Of a stretch of 46,599 nt of DNA, positions 6,755 to 15,700 are shown one piece after another (within the stretch, counting starts at the first letter, position 1; each line of letters starts with the position of its first letter). Source of the stretch: Akkermansiaceae bacterium (GTDB lineage Bacteria > Verrucomicrobiota > Verrucomicrobiia > Verrucomicrobiales > Akkermansiaceae); the NCBI GenBank assembly GCA_903919975.1, contig CAIXKE010000081.1, positions 1 to 46,599 of the forward strand, in the 5' to 3' direction. The notes beneath the pieces were generated by a model. That model was not told the origin of the DNA. It did no database searches and worked only from the letters and a program-made list of their open reading frames with translations. A program made the position numbers and the translations under genes.

Positions 6755-9700
6755 TGTTCAAGTGTTTGGGAATTTGCATCAGGGACGGTCTCCTGCTTTT
6801 CGTCTTCATCCTCAGCCGATCCGCCGCCGTATCCTATCACCTCCACGGTATAGAGTGAAGCGATATCCCCCGCTGGCTTGGGTGCTTCCTGAGGCGCTTG
6901 ATCCGCAGACTTATTCGTCGTCGTGGTAGCTGCTCCTGTGTTGGCCGCGCTGGTGACGGTGGTGACACTCGGAGACGCAGGCGCGGAGACTGCAGATCCA
7001 GTAGTGTTGCCACCAGCAGCAATGTTAGACGTATTGAGCACAACTTGCGCGGCAATGTTGAGGTTGCCCGTCACGCGGATGCCAGCATCACCGGCGTCAA
7101 CGTATCCATTGGGCGCAATCAAGTCCACGTTGCCGGGTTTCACACCCTCGACTGCTGCGAGCACGCCAATGCCGCCACCAGTGGCCAGGCCACCAAGGTC
7201 GGTCTGCACATCGGAGGTGGTGATATCAATCAACACACGTGTGGGCGGTGCTGTGACTACTGTTCGCGGAGAGCTACCCGCAGCGATATTCCCCTCGGAC
7301 GACCACATGACAATATCACCGCCGCGGAGCGTAAAGATCCGCGCTTGACCGATGTCCACGCTGCCGTAGGTGAAAGTGGAAATCGTCCCGCCGTATTCGG
7401 TAACAATTCCCGGCGGCGTTAAGGGATTGCCGAAAACCTCCGATGCCATGGTAATGCCTCCGCCTGGGACACCCACGCTGATAGCACCGCCTGAAGTGGT
7501 GCGAATTTCACGGGCACGGGTAAAGATCTCCCCCAAGGGTTTGACTTCGCCAAAGAGAGACGTCACTGCTTCAAAACCTGCGTCATAACTCCCGGTCTCG
7601 GACGCCTCGCGTCCCGCATCGCGTAACACAGCATAGTATTTCTCCAGCGCAACGATAGCCTGCTGTTCAATTGTTAGCTCGTCGAAGTCCAGTTCATTGC
7701 CGAGTTTATTCCAGTAGATAGAGTCGAATTCTTCGGGCTGTTTTAGGTAGGTGTCGATGAAACCATCTATATTCATAGAACTCATTGACATGCCTTGGGC
7801 AGGTCCATCGCCGATTGGCGCGGTGGTGCCGGTAAGGACGATGATGCCGGCTCCCTCGAACGGCAGGTTCGGATTTCGGCTGTTTCCGATACTAGTAATG
7901 CCAACACCGGTGCCATCGAAAAAGTTGGCTCCCGTTCCAAGATCCAGATTCCTGCCACTGAGGACTTCAAGCATGCCGGGCCCGTTGATCTGTATGTCTC
8001 CAGACATGGCATTCGTGCTATCTCCGGTGACGGTCGTGATAAGATCGTCACCTACGAAATTTCCGGCATTCAGGTTTCCAGCCAGACCGCGAAGGGGGGC
8101 TTTTTCGTTAAAGGAGATGATATCACGACCGGCGGACACCAAAGCCACATCGGTCTTGCGCACGTTCTGAAGATATAAACCCACGTCGGTGATATCCCGC
8201 TGTGCCATGATAAGCGACTGCTTTGGAGAGAACAGGGTGAAACCTGCGATGTCTCCACCTGTTGCAAAAATCCTGACCGGGTTCAGATCATTGAGATGCA
8301 GGATCTCATCTCCGTGTAGTGCTTGTTTGATCAGAGTTGTTCCCGCTAGATCTCGATAGGAACCGGTTTCTGAAATCGAGAGATTCAGTTTCTGGAGAAT
8401 ACCCACATTACTTTGAACTGCGGCCGGGCGGTCTCGTCCAATCGCGCTCTGATAAGCAAGCGGTGATTCAATGCTTGGGATTGAAGTGAGGGAGGCATCC
8501 GAGAGGTTGATCTTTGCCGAAGTCCATACTTGCACATCTCGGTTATTGATTCTTCCGGGACCGGTATTGTGAAGTCCTATAACCGATCCTGTCGCAGCGA
8601 GTTCAAGATCGCCACTAGTCGAAGGTGCCTGCGTCCAACTCCCAACAAGATTAATGTCTCCATTAAATGCCGTGCTGCGGACGTTTGGAGCCATAAGACT
8701 GAAGACACCGCTATAGGTTTGGAGGTCCATTTCATTCAGACGCAGCCATGGCTGATAGTTCGAGGCGTTGTCCGAAGAGCTGACACCATTGTAAAGATTC
8801 TGGTTGCTGAACCAAACGTCGAGGATGGAACGAGATGAAGCTCCGTCGGGAAGATTAATTTTCATACGGTGGGTCACGCTGCCTCCATAGGAAGATGAGG
8901 TGACTCCTGCTTCGGCGGAGAACGTGCTGAATGATGTCTTATACCAATACTTGTTGTTGAGTCCCTGTGGCAAGAGAAACGGGTTAGTAACTGGACCAAG
9001 AAGAATGTCACCACGGGCGGTCAAATCGAATTGGGATTTTCCGACAAAGAGGGTAGTGGGCATCCATGTGAGTGGATCAAGTGGTTCGGATCCATCTAGG
9101 AGTCCCAGCGAGCTGGATCGTGCCTCATTTGTGGTGATACTGCCTCCTGCCCGGAGAATTCCGTTTCCTCTTTCTACATAGTAGATGCCGCCATCGATGT
9201 TCCGGCCTGCAGAAATCACAATATCGCCGCCGCCGTGCTCAAGCAAACTGTCGGGATCGGGAGCCACGTTGAAATACTCGGGGGCGTCGGCGACGACGCC
9301 GAAATCGGGATTTTTCCTACGGGCTGCCATCCTGGCGTTGGTGGGAGCCACAGCGTCGAGATTAACGATATCTTCGCCCGCCGTCACGTCGATATTGCCG
9401 CCACCGAGCGTACCGATTCCCTGGAAAAAATTACTGTAATCAATCCACCATGAAGTTGATGTAGCGACATCGGTTATGTTCTCCGTATTCTGGAAACCGG
9501 GATTGGGATTGGTGCCGAAACCGCCGTCCGCAGCAATCAACCCGGTAGAGGAATCGACATAACCTCTTCGATAAAGCCAGTTTGTCGGCATTTGGCGGCT
9601 AGAGTCCACCTTGATCACTCCGTCCACTGATGTATAGCGGCCAATGTCGGATTGGGCGGAGATGGAGATATTACCACCGGCCATCGACCAGTTGGACTGA

Positions 9701-12700
9701 TAGATCTGCTGGATGGCACCCAATGTAAGGCTGCCGCCAGACTGGCTTGGGTGGCGGCTTACTGTGGTTGGTATGACGGGAAGGACGAAATCGCCCTCGC
9801 TAAACACGGAAGTGATCGTTGGCAGTGCGACGCCGGCCGTGTAGATCGTTGAGAATGGATTACGCAGTTGCACATCCCGTCCGGCACTGATGGTAATGCT
9901 GCCGGTGCCAGTGCGAACAACCTCGAAGCGGTTTCCTCGGTTGGTGGTGGTGGAGGACAGTCGAATGGTGTCTGCGGTTTGGCCGTTGGTGCCTATGCCG
10001 GCTGCCGTACCATTGGCCAAAGTGTTGGGCACGGCGGGATAGAATTCACCGACGATAATCGAACCCTTTTCCGATTGCTTGCGATCGAGGTCGTTGATTG
10101 AAAGCACGCTTCGGAAGTTGCTGGCATTTGTATCCGCTCCAGCGGTCAATCGATAGGACCACGATTGGGTGTTAATCGGAAGGGCCCCAGATATTTTTGT
10201 TAGGCTGGCGAGCCACATCAGTGAGTGACCGTTATCCGCGAAGACCTGAGCACTTCCCTGTGCGATTGGATCGAATCCATCGCTAAGTGTGTTGTTGAAT
10301 ATGAGGTCACCTTGGGCGCGTATAGTCAGAATTCCAGGAGCGCTGCGGCTGCCATAGCGATAGCTAGAAAGATCCCAGTCGGCAGTAGCTAATGCTTCAA
10401 TATTGGTAATTCCAGAACTAGTGTTGTTAACAAGTCCGAGGGTGAGGCTGCCACTGGAATTAATCATTTCAGCACCCGGAGCAATGACGAGTAGTGAATC
10501 GAGCGAGACGACGGCGCCATTCAGGATTCTGTCGCGCATGGCGACCTCGTTGGCATTGCCGATACCGGCCGCACCGAGGAAGCTGATGGCGTCTGTATTG
10601 ATTAGGTTGCGTTGAGCGATGTTGAGAACACCGTTGGTGGGTGTATAAACCTTAAATCCCTCCGCGAGGACGGAAGACGCGCCGATGATGGTGCTCTGGA
10701 TCGAACTGATCTGAATCTCATTGTTAGCAGAGGTTCGTGGAGCGCGGAGGTGAAGAGTGCCAGTGAATTTTCCTTGGAAAGCGCTAGACCCCGAAGTGTC
10801 GTAACTTCCTGCAATAAATTCTTGAACTGATAGATAGATCATGGAATCCGCCTTGAGATCGAGCAACGCTGTGGTGTTGACAGCGCCATCGCGCTGGGTC
10901 CCGGATTCGAGGAGAATTGATCCGCCCTTGCCGGCGCTATCGAATTCAAGCGCGGCGACGCTGAGTTTGGCTCCCGCAGCGAGAACAAGGTTACCTCTGG
11001 CAGCCAACGAAATGTGACCACCGGTTATTCCAGAGGCATCAATTTCCCCTGTGATATCAATATTTCCTTGGTCGGCGGAAAGGGAAAACTCATGACTTCG
11101 AATTGTGTGGTCGATGATCACGTCACCGCTGCGGATTCTAAAACTGCGGGAAGCGGTGTAGCCACCGAGATCAAGCGAGGCATCGAGAACAGCAAGTGAA
11201 CCATCACCACTGGAAGTGAGAAATCCGGTGTCGAGAGTGAAAGAACCGGACGTGTGCCCCTGTGCAGCTTGGCCGCTCACGATCGCGGAGTTCGAAAACG
11301 ATCCCTGCGAGGCCTTTACATTCAGGGTGCCGGCATTGCCACCGCCATCTGCAGCCGCCACTGAAACAGAGGCCCCGTCCACGAGATCGATGTTACCCGT
11401 CAGGGAATCCAGAGTGATCGAGCCCGCGTTGGCATGGCGTATAAGGTCGTTAAACTTTTTGGAAGAACCTGCTACAGATAGATTTCCACCGACCTGAACG
11501 TCTCCATTCGTTGAGCGCAGTGTGAGTTGTCCGCTGGGCAGGAGAATATCGTTGTTAGCGGAAATTGTGGCGGCTTGAAGAGTCAGACTGGCACCCAGCG
11601 CGGTCGCGGACGTGCTCGTGCCCGTGCCGCGCTCCAGCATCATTGCCTGAGCTGCGGTAATAGAATAGGATGCTCCGGCATCTCCTGTGATGAGCGGCGT
11701 CTCGGCAAGTAGATTCCCAGACATGGTGAAGGATCCTGTGCCTTGTGCAAAAATTCCATTGGATGATATCAATGATAAATTCTGATAGCCGGCTACGGTG
11801 AAACCGTTCGCACCGAGACGAATATTATCCGCATTAATTCGCAAGTTACCGGCTAATGTTGCGGGAGGAACGAGGGTGGCGGCATTGACAGAATTATTGA
11901 ATGTCACATCTGTCGCATTAATGAGAACGGCTGCCTCCGAAGTCTCGTAACCGCGCAAGCCGCTGCTGATGAATGTCAAGCTATCAAGAGTCGGGCCACC
12001 CAAGACACCGCTGCCATAAAAATCTATGCTTCGATAACTCTGAAGCGTAATATTTTTAGCCTGCATCACCTTGTCCAGCGTGATTCCCTTCAACACCAAA
12101 TGCGGATCAACCGCTGATCCAGTGAGTGCGCCTGACCCGTCACCGAAGACCACGCTGATTTGACCACTGCCAAGAGTGAGGTGATCCGCGCCGAGATCAA
12201 GGTCCGAAGCGAGATCTGTGCCATAGGTCGAATCAATAATAATGGATTCTCCGCTGAGAACGACTGACGAACCGATAGTCATCAGCGCCCCGGTTGATCC
12301 GGAAACACCGGTGCGCAGGATCGAAGCATCGGCATCCATCCCGACCCTCAGTAGAGTACCGTCACCCGTGACCGACAATGTTTCAGAATCGAATTTGGAG
12401 TCGCCTGAGGTCGTGATGGACGAGTTGTTTTCTATCGTTAGAGATCCGGTTGAAGCCAGAATCACATCAGAGGCGATGAGATTATCGCCAGAGTTTTCGA
12501 GAGTGAGATTGGCGGTGCGGGTTTCGATTTCTATTTTGCCGTCGCTGTTGTTACGGCGGATGCCTCCGATGAGCAGGCTGTCCGTGCCCCAAGAGGAAAG
12601 AATCGAAGTTAGCAGCGTGACTCCGCCGCCCGTGTTGGCGCCACCTGTCAGCCGGATGTCGGCGAAGCTGCTGATATCAACAATTGCTCCGAGACCCAAC

Positions 12701-15700
12701 GAATGGGTGCGCAGTATACCATTAAGCTGGAGGGCGGAGTTGCCATGAAACACTGCGTATCCGGAATCTTGGGGAAGTTGCTGGGGCTTGCCGGTTTCCA
12801 ATTTATCAGCATTTCCTCCTAGAAACTTGTTCGCCGAATAAGTTTCATAAGTCACGCGATTTTTAATCACCTCGGCAGAAGCGATTTCAAAACGTGAGAC
12901 TACAACAGGAGCGGCCTGGGTCGGGTTAAAGCGATTGCCGATATAGCCGGAAACCTGAATGGAACCGTCAGGTGACACGACCTGACCACTTCCCACTCCA
13001 TTTTGAGGAGTGACAATGAATGCTCCGGGCAGCAATGCGTAGCGGCGGGGCAGCAAGGTGTAGCTTCCGGCGGGTAGTCCGTTACTCGCTTCGAGAGTGA
13101 TCGTATCACCGACACCAAGTCCCGAGCTCACATAACCGGGGTCGCCTGCCAGTGATTCTGCATTCGAGCCGATGTTGAACGCGTTGTAAGGAGCGAAAGC
13201 CAGTGAAGAAGTCGGAATAATTGCATAGGACTCCGCAATCTTGGACCAATAGACACTTATTGAAGGCGATTGTCCGGTGTGGCGAACTCTTGCAGACCAG
13301 GTTTCCCCGTTGAAATTGACTAGCTGTCCCGCTTGATATTCGCTACCTGCGCCCCACGCTGCGGTGGCTGATCCTAGCAGGTTCATGCTGCCGCCGTTAC
13401 CTGCCACCCAGCGGGAAGCAAGCAAGTCTCCCCCGCCGGAGATGTCCACCACGGCACCGGATTGCATGTTGACGCTTTCTCCGGTTATTGAAATAAATTT
13501 TTCCGGCAAGCCGGTCAGCGTGACGTTGACGCCCCTTGGGTCGATCCATGTTTGACCGTCTGGACTATTGCCAAAAGGAGAGATCCAAGCCGATGTTCCT
13601 GCTTCTGACATTGCAGAAACTGAAGTCACGCTCGTTTCATCCAAGGTTAGATTCTTAGTGACTGGGGATGCGACGGTGGTCCCGGCAATGATATTGTAGG
13701 GCGAGTCGATATCGCTGTCGTTCGGATCAAGATCGGCTCCATCCCAACCGAGGGAGATCATGCCGAGAGGTGCCCTGAGAATGCCGCTTTGATGAATCGA
13801 CGATGCGTAAATTGAGAGGTTGCCACCTGCCGAGAGAGGAATTTCTCCGCCACCAGGGGAGTGAATTGTGACCGATCCGGTTCCGGACAAGTGGTCATAG
13901 GCGAAAATAGAGAACGGAGCGAGACTTGTTGGATAGATTTTCGAGGCATTCAACGTGATATCTCCAGCAACGCTGAAAGTTCCATTCCCGCGGATGTCAC
14001 CGCTGCCGGCGTCCATAATCACACGACCGATGTTCTGCAGTGAAAGTGTGCCCACATCAATGAGGTCGGCATTGAACGAAAGACTGCCGCTGCCATAGCT
14101 TGGTGCAAAATTCAGCACGTTCGTCGGGAATGCTGGGTCTTGTTGAAACGCCAAGTATGCATCGTTCGGATGCTGTGGAGCGCGGAAATCCTGGCCGATG
14201 AAGAGATAGGATGCACTGATATTGACGGTATCGTTTGCGGTAATAACCCCACCTGCGGCGAGGCGAAGCTCACCATTAACATGCAAATCGATTTTGCCAT
14301 TAAACGCGACGTTTCCACCATACGGAATGGGTGATGCACCTGAAAAATACTTCCCGCCGAGGCCGAGGGACGCGAACGAGCCTTCACTGAATCGATCAAT
14401 TGAAAAAAAGCCAAAGTTGCCGTAGCCATTTCCGGCGTCATCGAAAAGTCCTGTGCCTACACCCATGGAAGCATTGGGATTCAAGATCACATCGCCACTC
14501 TGTGTGACCACAAGATTGGGGTCCGCACCGGATCTGCCTTCACCGTCCCGATAGTATCGACCGGAAGAAACGAGGAGTTTTCCCCCCACTGCCGTCGGAC
14601 CACCGGCACCACCTTGCAGGATGGCATCCGATAGCAACATCTGTGAGCCCGCTAGATCGATAGTGCCACCATTGCTATCAATGCGGGTCGCGACGCTCTG
14701 ATACTGTATAGGCGGAGTTGTCAGGCCCGTTTGAGGATCATTGCTGATGCTCACACTGCCTGCAGTCAATGAAGCCGGGTCTAGATCCAGAATGCCTGAT
14801 GTTCCAGAAACATCGAACGATGAGCCTTTTTCCGCGATGATATTTCCAGAAACAGAAATACTCCCACCGCCAAAAACCGTGCCAACACGCCTCCCGTAGG
14901 CGTCTGGTTTAAGCAGCGTAGTGCCCGCCGCCGAGAGTTGCGCAGCCTTTCCGATGTGTACGGTGGGAAGTGCCTGCGCGATGGAGAGTCTTTGGTCGGC
15001 AGTGAAAGGAAAGGATGATGCCCCCGCGATGGAAATTTTACCGCCGGGTGTGATGACGGTACCCAGCAGGGTTACTGTGCCGGCCTTGAATGAGACGCTG
15101 GCACCTGGCTCGGTGATGATCAATGATCCTGTGCCCATCATCAAATCACCACGGACTTCGAGTTGATCTAGCGTGAAAGGATCATCAGACCCTAACGCGG
15201 TAAGGCTCAGGCTGACCGCAGAGCGCAGTCCATCCGGTTTAAAAAAGGTGTTGAGTGAAATCGTCCCCGATTGCGCGGGATTTTCTTCAGCAATCAAACT
15301 CTCAGCCAATGGGTTGATTTTGGCGTTTGCTGCAATCGAAATGGCAGGAATATAGGATTCGAACTGGCTGCTGGGTGGGGTTTCAGTTGAACGCGCACCC
15401 ACTCCCGTGAGCGAGTATTTGGTAAAGCCTCCCTGGTGGAAAAACTCTTCTTTGAGGTGAAGAGTCCCCGGCGTAACAGCACCGCCGATTTCGATCAGGC
15501 TTGCTTGGATATTCAAAGTGCCACCAGTTGAGCCCGAATAGCCGCGAAGGGTAGAATCCAGTGAGATCGTCCCGCCGATCACACCCAAATAACCCGGATC
15601 GATACCTGTGATCAGCGAGATCGTCCCCGCCTTGCCGTAAGTATTGACTCCCTTTTCAGAAACATAAACGCCGCCGGAAACGTCGATCATGGAGTTTTGT

